A stretch of DNA of 64,000 nt, from positions 164,827-228,826 of the forward strand of contig NC_009475.1 in the NCBI RefSeq assembly GCF_000015165.1, in the 5' to 3' direction. This document shows positions 55,448 through 62,956 of the stretch, one piece after another; position 1 is the stretch's first letter, and every line of letters begins with the position of its first letter. A program made the position numbers and the translations under genes. This stretch comes from Bradyrhizobium sp. BTAi1 (GTDB taxonomy: Bacteria; Pseudomonadota; Alphaproteobacteria; Rhizobiales; Xanthobacteraceae). The notes beneath the pieces were generated by a model, which was not told the origin of the DNA, made no database searches, and saw nothing but the letters and a program-made list of their open reading frames with translations.

Positions 55448-57493
55448 ATGACAGTACTGGAGCTCAAGGCGCAGCACGATGCGCTCCAGAAGATTGCGAC
55501 GACCCGTGACCCCATTCGGGCGCTTGCCGAGTTCGTCTGGAATGCGCTCGACGCCGATGCAACAAACGTTTCCGTCGAGCTCAACCGAAACGCCCTTGGA
55601 GGCCTCGATGCTATTACCGTACGGGACGACGGAAACGGCATCAGCCGGGCACGAGCGATGGAAGACTTCGAAAACCTCGGAGCTTCGTGGAAGAGAAGCC
55701 GCCAGCGAACCCACCTCAACCGCGTACTGCACGGGAAAGAGGGGCAAGGCCGATTGCGCTTCTTTTCGGTCGCGCAGCGGGCGAGTTGGTGGAGCGTCTA
55801 TAGGGACGGCGATACCCTACGCAAACTATCGATTCAAATCGCGTCCGACTCGCTCCACAAGTCCGAGGTGACCGAGGTCGGCCTCGCCGACAGTGATGTC
55901 GCCACCGGCACGATCGTAGAGCTCAACCCTCTCAAGGATACGTTTGACTGGCTCACAGGAGAGGAAGCGCGGACGGATTTCGCCGCTGTCTTTGCACCTT
56001 ACATCCTGCAATATCCGGACGTCGTCATAACGTTCGACGGCCACGTCGTCGATCCCAGCGCCACTGTGGCGCACTCGAAGGAATTTCCCGCACACTCAGT
56101 CATCTGCCCAACACGCGTTATCAAGGACCTATCGATCAAAGTGATTGAGTGGAAGCACAGCGTAGGCGGTCGGAAGATCCACCTGGGTGGGCAGAGCGGC
56201 GTTGTCCTGGGTTCCCTCCCGGCTAATGTCACCGCGCCAGGCTTCGAGTTCTCGGCTTACGCATACGCGCCGTTCTTTCAGGAGATCGCCGACGCTAACC
56301 TCCTCGAGTTCGATGGCTTGAATGACGTCGACTTCATCAAGGTCATTGACCACATACGCGATCAACTCGGCGACTACTTCCGCACGCGCCAAGCGGAAAG
56401 GTCGTCCGAGCTCATTCAAGAGCTTAAGAACGCAGGCGTCTACCCGTACGAAGGTGATCCGAAGGACGAGGTCGAGAAGCGCGAGCGCCAGGTGCTCGAC
56501 ATCGCGATCCACGCGGTCTCCTCCTATTCTCGCGACTTCAAGCGCGCCGAGAATCCGCTGAAGAAGATCACGCTCGGCCTGCTCCGCGAGGCGGTGCGCC
56601 ACAATCCCGAGGCGATCCACAACATCCTTCACCACGTTTTCAACTTACCGAAAAACCGTCAGGATGAGTTTTCGAGCCTGCTGCAGAAGACCAATCTGGG
56701 CAACATCATCTCAGCGTCGACGCTGATAGCGGACCGTGTCGTCGCCCTGGAGGTCCTCAAAAGCATTGTCTTCAATCCGACGCACCGACGTACCGTCAAG
56801 GAGCGAGGCGAGCTCGACGTCCTCGTGCAGGCCAACACGTGGATATTCGGAGAGAACTTCCACATCACGCTCGCCGAGGCTGGGCTCTCACGCGTAATGC
56901 AGCGCGTCTCTGAGGAACTCACCGGGCACAAGGGGAAGAGGAAGGTTACGAAGCCCGACGGGTCGTCGGGACGTGTCGATTCGTTCCTAGGCCGCATCGT
57001 GCCGCACCAGGATCAACTCCACCGCGAGTTCCTTTTGATCGAATTGAAGAGGCCGTCGTTGAAGATCGGTCGCAAGGAGACCGACCAGCTTGAGGACTAT
57101 GTCAACGCGGTCCGAAAACAGCCCGACTTTCACAGCACGTCAACCTACTGGAATTTCTTTCTGGTGACCGGCGAATACGAGGACGACGTGGGGGAACGCA
57201 TCACCCAGCAGGGACGCCCCTCGGGCGTCCTCATCCAGAAAGATACGCACGTTGTTTGGGTCAAGACGTGGTCTCAGTTGATCCGGGAGTGCGAGGCACG
57301 GCTCCACTTCATCGCCGAAAAGCTTCAGGTCGAGGTTACGGATGAATTCATTGAAGAGCGGATCGCGCAGCTTAAAGCTTCAATCCTGAAAGAGGAGCCC
57401 AGGTCCGTCGATCAGGCCGTAGCGGCATCAAACCCCTCCCGCGGCGAACCCAAGTCCACTCACGCTGCCGACGCCGCGTCGCCGCCCGCCTAG
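55448..57493 (+). CDS. GHKL ATPase with Shedu-like nuclease motif
   Basis: Protein of 681 residues. The N-terminal GHKL (MutL/Hsp90-like) ATP-binding domain has the N-box EFVWNALDADATNV (about 28-41), the G1 box DDGNGIS (60-66) and the G2 region GKEGQGRLRFFS (about 97-108). A linker and helical part follow. Residues about 450-600 carry GELDVLVQANTWIFGENF, VDSFLGR with Asp511, and FLLIELKRPS with Glu532/Lys534, then KETDQLEDYVNAV. This is the pattern of Shedu/DUF4263-type PD-(D/E)xK nucleases. It is co-directional with hamAB, 286 bp downstream. Probably a DNA-targeting defence enzyme. No named system is recognised for the fusion. Confidence 0.75.
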   Translation: MTVLELKAQHDALQKIATTRDPIRALAEFVWNALDADATNVSVELNRNALGGLDAITVRDDGNGISRARAMEDFENLGASWKRSRQRTHLNRVLHGKEGQGRLRFFSVAQRASWWSVYRDGDTLRKLSIQIASDSLHKSEVTEVGLADSDVATGTIVELNPLKDTFDWLTGEEARTDFAAVFAPYILQYPDVVITFDGHVVDPSATVAHSKEFPAHSVICPTRVIKDLSIKVIEWKHSVGGRKIHLGGQSGVVLGSLPANVTAPGFEFSAYAYAPFFQEIADANLLEFDGLNDVDFIKVIDHIRDQLGDYFRTRQAERSSELIQELKNAGVYPYEGDPKDEVEKRERQVLDIAIHAVSSYSRDFKRAENPLKKITLGLLREAVRHNPEAIHNILHHVFNLPKNRQDEFSSLLQKTNLGNIISASTLIADRVVALEVLKSIVFNPTHRRTVKERGELDVLVQANTWIFGENFHITLAEAGLSRVMQRVSEELTGHKGKRKVTKPDGSSGRVDSFLGRIVPHQDQLHREFLLIELKRPSLKIGRKETDQLEDYVNAVRKQPDFHSTSTYWNFFLVTGEYEDDVGERITQQGRPSGVLIQKDTHVVWVKTWSQLIRECEARLHFIAEKLQVEVTDEFIEERIAQLKASILKEEPRSVDQAVAASNPSRGEPKSTHAADAASPPA

Positions 57494-57908
57494 CTCTCCC
57501 CGATCCGGCCGCGAAAGCGCTGCGTTCGCGTTCAGGATTCGCGCCATGTCGCGTTGCAGGCTCTGAGGCCTGGCCGTCCGCCCCACGAGATCTTTGATGG
57601 CGGCTTTCGAAAGCAATCTGGATGAGCAATCGTCGAAGCTATTTCGACGGCACGAGAGGCGACGATGCCCTTTAATGAGTTCGGCTTTCAGGAGGTCGAA
57701 TACCAGAAGCTCTATCGACAGTTTGCCGCTCCCTTCCTGGTCGAAGGGAACGTTGAACCTGTATTTCATTCACGAGGCGCAGCAGAACCACTTCTATGGA
57801 GTCACGCTCGAGCAAGGCATCCGGCCGATCCGCAAAAGCAGTGGCGGTCTGGGCGCTGTTGAGAGGGCCGACATGCGCCAGCGCCTGCGCTGCGCGCCGC
57901 TAGCACCG
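57494..57908. other. Convergent intergenic stretch with a doubtful small frame
   Basis: Between the ends of the GHKL gene and the Abi gene. A minus-strand frame from 57769 (MKYRFNVPFDQEGSGKLSIE, about 113 codons, running into the GHKL 3' end) has gene-like codon usage but no ribosome site or family match. I do not call it a gene. No terminator hairpin was identified. Confidence 0.35.
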
Positions 57909-59138
57909 TCATTCTCTCTTTTTCCCGCCCATTCTAGGCGATGCCGGCGTCGTCGGGCCACTTGCATCGCTCTTGCGCTCCTCCCAGGTCGCAACAAGAA
58001 ACGTCGCCATCGCGCCAGCAAGATTGACTGCCAGCTCCGCGTGCCGTGGCTGCGGGCGCGCGCGCTTTGGGCCAGAGCTGTGCGCATCACTCAGTTTGTT
58101 GCGCAGGGCGCCCAAGGACTCGACGACAGACTGGCAGCTTCCGAGGATCTGTTTGAAGACCTGCTCCGTGTGGTCGTCGGGCGCCAGCTTCAGGACTTTA
58201 GCGAGTTTGCGATAGAGTACCGGCAGATCGTCGGCCTCCTGCCAAGTCTCCCCCGCCTGATCGAGGATCCATTTGCAAACGTCCTCAAGCAGCGTTCGCG
58301 CCAGCGTGATCGCGCCCGCAGGCTCGGAGGCGCGCCGCTCCATCGCCATGGTCCAGCGCGCATGCACCTGCGTTGGGTCGAACGCGGCCAGCGTCGCAGA
58401 GATGCTCGCGTCCGCCGGCGATCCGGTCGGCGTCGATCGAACAGCGTAAAATGGACTTCCGGAGATTCGCCCCGCCAATGCCAACGTGTAGCCGTCGTGC
58501 CGCAACAGGCCGTCGATCTTCTCGGCTAACTCGACTTGCTCAGCCCCTGAAAACGCATCTGGCGCCGTGACCGCGGCGAGGAATTTGAACAGTTGCGCGC
58601 GCGAGCAACTGAGTAGGCCCAGCGTCTCCAACACGTCGCGCTGGGTCAGGTCGTCGTTGCGGATGGTGTGGCGATGCAGATAATCCTCCAGCGTCGCCTC
58701 ATCGCTCGGATGGGGCGGGCGCAGCGACGCGACGGGCCACAGGCTGCGAATGAGCTCCATGTCGTCGATCTCGCGCGCCAGCGGACGGCCTTCGAACAGC
58801 GCGATCAGGCGTCGTCGCGTGAGCGTTGTGACCGCGGGGCCCGTGAGCTCGTCAATCTTGGCTAATTGCTCAGCTAGCTCGAAGTGCTGCTCTTCAGCGG
58901 CAAGCTCGCGAGCGGAGGCGACGACCTGTTCGGCCGATACCTCCACAAGCCGCTTCTGAGCATATTTGTATTTGCTGGAGAACGCCTCCTGTTCGTCGCC
59001 GTCCGCCAGGTTCAAACGACGGCATAAGCCCGGTACGTCGTAGGCTTTGGCGTCAGAGATCGCTGACGCCAGCAGGTGGCGAAGCTCTTTCACCATCGCG
59101 GGCGGAATGGCGAGGGGCGTCGGATGGCGTGATGTCAT
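57909..59138 (-). CDS. Abortive infection family protein (Abi_C)
   Basis: Protein of 409 residues. The N-terminal part is helical (LRHLLASAISDAKAYDVPGL). The C-terminal Abi_C domain (about 295-395) has TLLEDVCKWILDQAG, LPVLYRKLAKVLKLAPDDH, ILGSCQSVVESLGALRNKLS, the DAHSSG motif and AELAVNLAGAMATFLVATWE. Such domains occur in phage-triggered suicide proteins. The start 59138 lies one base after the stop of the DUF1612 gene, so the two are co-transcribed. An in-frame start at 59186 inside the upstream gene is possible. The trigger and toxic action are unknown. Confidence 0.82.
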   Translation of the reverse strand: MTSRHPTPLAIPPAMVKELRHLLASAISDAKAYDVPGLCRRLNLADGDEQEAFSSKYKYAQKRLVEVSAEQVVASARELAAEEQHFELAEQLAKIDELTGPAVTTLTRRRLIALFEGRPLAREIDDMELIRSLWPVASLRPPHPSDEATLEDYLHRHTIRNDDLTQRDVLETLGLLSCSRAQLFKFLAAVTAPDAFSGAEQVELAEKIDGLLRHDGYTLALAGRISGSPFYAVRSTPTGSPADASISATLAAFDPTQVHARWTMAMERRASEPAGAITLARTLLEDVCKWILDQAGETWQEADDLPVLYRKLAKVLKLAPDDHTEQVFKQILGSCQSVVESLGALRNKLSDAHSSGPKRARPQPRHAELAVNLAGAMATFLVATWEERKSDASGPTTPASPRMGGKKRE

Positions 59139-59139
59139 G

Positions 59140-60294
59140 TCAAAGGATACCCCACGCGCGATAACGCCCACGTCCCGTCGCCTCACGCAGCCCCAGCGCC
59201 GCGACCAGATCCTGGGCCCCGCGCGGCGTGATCTTTAGCTCCTCCGCGATCATGCCGGCCGAGACGACCGGTCGCGTCAGCACATAGTCGAGCAGCGCCG
59301 GCAGCCGGGAGGTCGAGCGGCGGCCGCGGAGCTTGCGGGCCAGGAGGGTGCGGGCGGTCAGCCAGCGGTCGTGGTCCTTCAGTCCGGCCTCGGCCGCGGC
59401 CGCGATCGCCCCCAGCTGCACGGCGAGGCGAGAGGCCGCGTCGCGCGGCCGCCGCCGCTCGCGCGGGATCGCTTTGAGGCCGTCATGGAGGCAAGGCAGG
59501 TGCGAGCGCGCCTTGCCGCGCGCCCGCAGGAGCGCGGCGGCGAGGAGCCGGCCGAGCCATGGCGAGTGCTGCAGCGGTTCGAGCGCGTGCCACGCGTCGG
59601 CGGCGATCGCCGCCGCCAGCGCCGGCGGAAGGTTGCGTGTCTGGTCCACGACCGCGCGCCAGGCGTCGAGACGTTCGTCCTCGTCCCAGTCGAGATCGTA
59701 CACCAGCGGGTCCCGCTCCGGCCGCTTCAGGCGACGGTCATTCGTCTCGCTGGCGAGCGTGCGGTCGGCCTGGGCGATCGCGGCGTCCACGGCCGCGAAG
59801 ACGTCGACCAGCCGCTGGTCGGTCGGGGGCGCGCGAAACGGCTCGGTCGCGTCCGCCTCGCCGTGCCCGTCGTCCATATCTGGAAACTCGCTCTCTTCCT
59901 CGTTCCGGTCGCAAGCCTCTTCTTCCTGGTGGCCGCGCCCTCCCCTGGCCCGCAGCCCGGCGAGCCCGGCCGCCGACAGCGCCCAGTCGGGCTTCGCGTC
60001 GGCGATGCGCCGGCGCGCCCGCAACACGGCGTGGGCGTGGGTGAGCTCGTGGGTCGGGGCGCGGACGTCCATGCCGGCGTCGTGGAGAACGAGATCGTCG
60101 AGGTGGACGAGCTCGCCCTCGAGCCACAGACTGGCGCAGGCGTCGGCGAAGTGGGTGCGGGCGATCCAGCCGTCGCGGATCGGGCTCTTGGCCAGCCGCT
60201 CGTCGAGGCGGGCCAAGGAATCCTCGGCGGCGGCGAGCGGCCCTGCCAACAGCGTCCAGGGCAGCGGATCGGGGATATCGTAGCGAGATTGCAA
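59140..60294 (-). CDS. RHE_PE00001/DUF1612 family plasmid protein
   Basis: Protein of 384 residues. The N-terminal block IARTHFADACASLWLEGELV with LVLHDAGMDVRAPTHELTHA is the DUF1612 signature. An acidic, low-complexity linker (about 120-160) follows. The C-terminus carries a winged helix (RPVVSAGMIAEELKITPRGA, QDLVAALGLREATGRGRYR). It is typical of rhizobial repABC plasmids. Two dyads lie directly upstream (60318-60414) and may be its operators. It is probably a DNA-binding regulator in an operon with the Abi gene. Confidence 0.85.
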   Translation of the reverse strand: MQSRYDIPDPLPWTLLAGPLAAAEDSLARLDERLAKSPIRDGWIARTHFADACASLWLEGELVHLDDLVLHDAGMDVRAPTHELTHAHAVLRARRRIADAKPDWALSAAGLAGLRARGGRGHQEEEACDRNEEESEFPDMDDGHGEADATEPFRAPPTDQRLVDVFAAVDAAIAQADRTLASETNDRRLKRPERDPLVYDLDWDEDERLDAWRAVVDQTRNLPPALAAAIAADAWHALEPLQHSPWLGRLLAAALLRARGKARSHLPCLHDGLKAIPRERRRPRDAASRLAVQLGAIAAAAEAGLKDHDRWLTARTLLARKLRGRRSTSRLPALLDYVLTRPVVSAGMIAEELKITPRGAQDLVAALGLREATGRGRYRAWGIL

Positions 60295-60317
60295 GGTCTT
60301 TGATAACCTTAATGGGA

Positions 60318-60364
60318 ATCGCTCAAACGGAAGCTAACACGGAGTTGGCTTCCGTCATAGCGAT
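60318..60364. promoter_or_regulatory. 47-bp dyad upstream of DUF1612 gene
   Basis: ATCGCT, then ACGGAAGCTAAC, mirror GTTGGCTTCCGT and AGCGAT around a 5-base centre, with one mismatch in the 12-bp arms. It lies 24 bp upstream of the DUF1612 start and is a candidate operator for an autoregulator. Confidence 0.65.
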
Positions 60365-60386
60365 GCTCCCTCGCGCACCTCTCTCA

Positions 60387-60414
60387 CTATCGATAACCAC
60401 CCCCTTATCGATAG
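60387..60414. promoter_or_regulatory. 28-bp dyad upstream of DUF1612 gene
   Basis: CTATCGATAA (60387-60396) and TTATCGATAG (60405-60414) are perfect inverted arms with an 8-base spacer. It is AT-rich compared with its surroundings and is a second candidate binding site. Confidence 0.65.
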
Positions 60415-60581
60415 GGTTGGACGTCACGGCGCAAATCAGTGATTCTGAGCTCTGGGAGCCCCGGACATCGGATCGTCTGAGCACCCGATCGGCCTGTGAG
60501 CCCGCCATGCTGAGGCGCTTTGCCCTTCCGGAAGACAAAGTCCCCTGCCCTTCCGGTTGCAGGGACGGCCTGGCGGCTGCC

Positions 60582-60977
60582 TCAGGCGGCCTCGATGTCG
60601 GTCTGCGGAAAGTCGCCGCCCTTGAACATCAAGGGCTGGCCCAGATGCCGGGCACAGGCATAGGCAAAGCAGTCCCCGAAGTTGAGGCTCGCCGGATGCC
60701 GGCCCTTGCCGAACCGGTCGAAGGCGTCGAGCGCGATCCGTGCCGTCTCCGGCGGCACCGCGACCACGGCGATCTCCATCAGCGCGAGATAGTCTTCGAC
60801 CGCCTCCGCGGCGGCGCTGACCGAAAGTTTCAACACGCGCGCCACCGCGACCGCCGCCTCCCACACCGCCAGCGGCGAGGTCAGACGCGTTCCGGTCTGC
60901 TGCAGGCGGGCCAAAAGCTCACGCGCCTCGTTCTCGTCGGTCAACAACGCAGTCAGCGCCGAGGCGTCGATGAACAT
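60582..60977 (-). CDS. vapC: VapC-type PIN toxin
   Basis: PIN-domain RNase of 131 residues. The acidic catalytic residues are visible: Asp4 in MFIDASAL, Glu in LAVWEAAVAV, Asp in LNFGDCFAYACA and Asp in LMFKGGDF. The length is typical for VapC. The start overlaps the VapB stop by one base. It would cleave tRNA or rRNA when free of VapB. Confidence 0.9.
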   Translation of the reverse strand: MFIDASALTALLTDENEARELLARLQQTGTRLTSPLAVWEAAVAVARVLKLSVSAAAEAVEDYLALMEIAVVAVPPETARIALDAFDRFGKGRHPASLNFGDCFAYACARHLGQPLMFKGGDFPQTDIEAA

Positions 60978-61222
60978 CAGGTGTCCTCATACAGGCTGTC
61001 GCGGAACGCCTTGTCGGCGGGCTGGCCCTGCGCCGGATTGCCCTTGGCGCGCAGATCCCGGCAGAACTGGACGCCGAGGTCGACCAAAGACGGCTTGCCC
61101 TGCTCGCGCTCGAGCTCATGGGCGAGTGCGGCGTGCACGGCTTCGGTGAGGCCGATTTTTTTCAGCGCCGCCACCTTGCGGGCCAGCGCATCGGTCTCCG
61201 GGTTCTTGATGTGGAAAGCCAT
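60977..61222 (-). CDS. vapB: VapB-type antitoxin
   Basis: Antitoxin of 81 residues in the Rv0623-like family. The ribbon-helix-helix-like N-terminus is MAFHIKNPETDALARKVAAL with KKIGLTEAVHAALAHELER, followed by a toxin-binding tail rich in Gln and Asp. ATG 61222 is chosen because GAGGAA lies a few bases upstream. The perfect inverted repeat at 61245-61274 fits its own operator. Confidence 0.88.
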   Translation of the reverse strand: MAFHIKNPETDALARKVAALKKIGLTEAVHAALAHELEREQGKPSLVDLGVQFCRDLRAKGNPAQGQPADKAFRDSLYEDT

Positions 61223-61244
61223 GCGCATTCCTCTAGATCGTGGA

Positions 61245-61274
61245 GTGTATCCGTATATATCATCTCGGATACAC
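61245..61274. promoter_or_regulatory. Perfect inverted repeat, candidate VapB operator
   Basis: GTGTATCCG (61245-61253) and CGGATACAC (61266-61274), perfect 9-bp arms around a 12-base TA-rich spacer (61254-61265) that could hold a -10 element. It lies 23 bp upstream of the vapB start. Confidence 0.7.
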
Positions 61275-61454
61275 AGAGGGAAGGGTCGGTTGCGCCGTTG
61301 GCAGGACCAACAAGGTCCTGGGCGCCGCCGATTCGGCCCCCGCTCAGGGCGACGGGGCGCAGCCTGCCGATCGCGTGCCACGGAAATCGCGGCAATCCCG
61401 CTAAAAGCGCGCGGCCCTCGCGGCGTGTGAGGCGGCTTTTATGGTCGATAGTCG

Positions 61455-62546
61455 ATGAACGCCTCCCCTCTCCGTCTCCCTGACGCTGGTTCAATCGAGG
61501 CCGTCCTCGCAGACCTCGATCCGGCCTCGGCTGACGACGACCTCGTCCCAGCGCTCGCCCACGCCTTCGAAGGTTTTCAGTTCAGCGTCGCGCGGATCGA
61601 CGATGACTACTGGCGCGACACCCGTTCGGTAATTCGACCGGATGGCACGCGGATTGGCGAACTGCGGCCCTGGATGACGGCGGAGCTCGCCAAGGACGGC
61701 GGCGCCATCGATGCGCTTTGGCGCCGCCTGAAAGAGACGGACCTGCAGATCACCGAGTGGCGCGGCACCAGCGCGTTTGTCTTCGCGCCGACCGGGCCAG
61801 GCGCAGCCGACTATGTTCAGATCGCGCTCGGGCGAGAAATCGAATGGCGAGCCGGCCCGATCGTCAATCCGAACTACCGCCCGTTTGGCCAAGAGGAACT
61901 GCTCGATCCGAGCTGGCCCCGCACTGATCAGCCGCCTCAGTCGGATCGCCTGGCCGGTCCGGTCTATCGCCTCCTCGGCCGAGCCGGCGGCGCGGTGATC
62001 CACGTTCGCAGTTTTCTCGATCGTTGCGGCCGCATCGAACGTGAGAAACGCGAAGCCAAGCGGCCCGAGATGGAGGGGCGTGTCATTCGCGAAGTCGGAC
62101 CTTGGGGGACGCGCGAAACCCCGTTTCTTGAGGCGGTCCCGGATTGGTTCGACTACGTGCCTCGGGAGTTACGGTTCTTTCGGGACTGGGAGGACTCGAG
62201 CGCCAGGCCGCATCGCGTCTTCGAACATTGGGCGCTCGATGTCCGCGATTATACGCACAACGGAGAGCGCGAAGTCGGCTTTGTCCCCCGGCCGCTGCAG
62301 CCGCTGGCCGAGCGGCTCGCGCCGCCAAAGGATGCGTCCATTCATATCCTGATGGACCGGATCGAGGCCGTGGACCGCGAGATCGGCCTGCCCTTCGGCT
62401 GGTTCTTCCTGATGATCCACGGCCACTGGGTCGATCCCGACGTCGGCCTGGCGATTGCGCAAGGCCTGAAGGCGCAGCGCGTGCGCCTGCCCGACCCCGA
62501 CGCCCGCGTGCTACTGCGCTGGGCGGATCGAACTTACGGCTTCTGA
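61455..62546 (+). CDS. Conserved hypothetical protein next to plasmid-type genes
   Basis: Protein of 363 residues, mixed fold, Trp-rich. Blocks include GTRIGELRPWMTAELAKDGG, FVFAPTGPGAADYVQIALGR, RSFLDRCGRIEREKREAKRP and GLPFGWFFLMIHGHWVDPDV. No family name is recognised. No signal peptide or helix bundle is seen, so it is probably cytoplasmic. The start is uncertain, with a weak site upstream. It diverges from vapBC across a 230-bp region that also holds the stem CAGGACC/GGTCCTG at 61302-61320. Confidence 0.6.
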   Translation: MNASPLRLPDAGSIEAVLADLDPASADDDLVPALAHAFEGFQFSVARIDDDYWRDTRSVIRPDGTRIGELRPWMTAELAKDGGAIDALWRRLKETDLQITEWRGTSAFVFAPTGPGAADYVQIALGREIEWRAGPIVNPNYRPFGQEELLDPSWPRTDQPPQSDRLAGPVYRLLGRAGGAVIHVRSFLDRCGRIEREKREAKRPEMEGRVIREVGPWGTRETPFLEAVPDWFDYVPRELRFFRDWEDSSARPHRVFEHWALDVRDYTHNGEREVGFVPRPLQPLAERLAPPKDASIHILMDRIEAVDREIGLPFGWFFLMIHGHWVDPDVGLAIAQGLKAQRVRLPDPDARVLLRWADRTYGF

Positions 62547-62559
62547 CTGAGCAACGCCG

Positions 62560-62810
62560 ATGGACGACATCACCTCCCGTCCGCTGATCTCCGACCCCGA
62601 AACCCGGCGGGCGCTGCAGCTCGATACGCTCTCGGCGATCCTGCCGATGAAACGGCGCGACCGGCTCGCCGCGCTCCTGACCGACGACGACGTCGAAACG
62701 CTGAAGCACCTCGCGCGCGAGGGCATGGCGAGAATAGTCTGCGGGCGCTGGCCTCGGACCTCGCCTATCTCGAAGCTTGGCGCGAAACTCGTCCGAGGCC
62801 GAATTTTTAA
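62560..62810 (+). pseudogene. Tyrosine integrase N-terminal remnant
   Basis: Opens with MDDITSRPLISDPETRRALQ and PMKRRDRLAALLTDDDVETL. After a frameshift near 62725 it continues MGENSLRALASDLAYLEAW, the core-binding domain of a plasmid-type tyrosine recombinase. It ends at TAA 62808-62810 after about 80 residues, with no catalytic domain. It starts 13 bp after the stop of the upstream gene. Confidence 0.65.
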
Positions 62811-62899
62811 GGTTAGCATTCTATGAATGCCACCCCTCCTCTTTGGTGCCTCCCCGCGAGCCTGTGCTGAATGGCATTGGGAGCCAGCGCAACAGGGAG

Positions 62900-62956
62900 A
62901 TGTTGTCAGCTGACAACATCCATCCCAGGCAAGCCCCCTGTTGTCAGCTGACAACA
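62900..62956. promoter_or_regulatory. Two repABC-type parS palindromes
   Basis: The 16-base palindrome GTTGTCAGCTGACAAC occurs twice (62902-62917 and 62940-62955), 38 bp apart. Each is embedded in a longer perfect palindrome of 20 and 18 bp. Both match the repABC partition-site consensus GTTNNCNGCNGNNAAC exactly. No repA, repB or repC gene is seen next to them. Confidence 0.8.
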
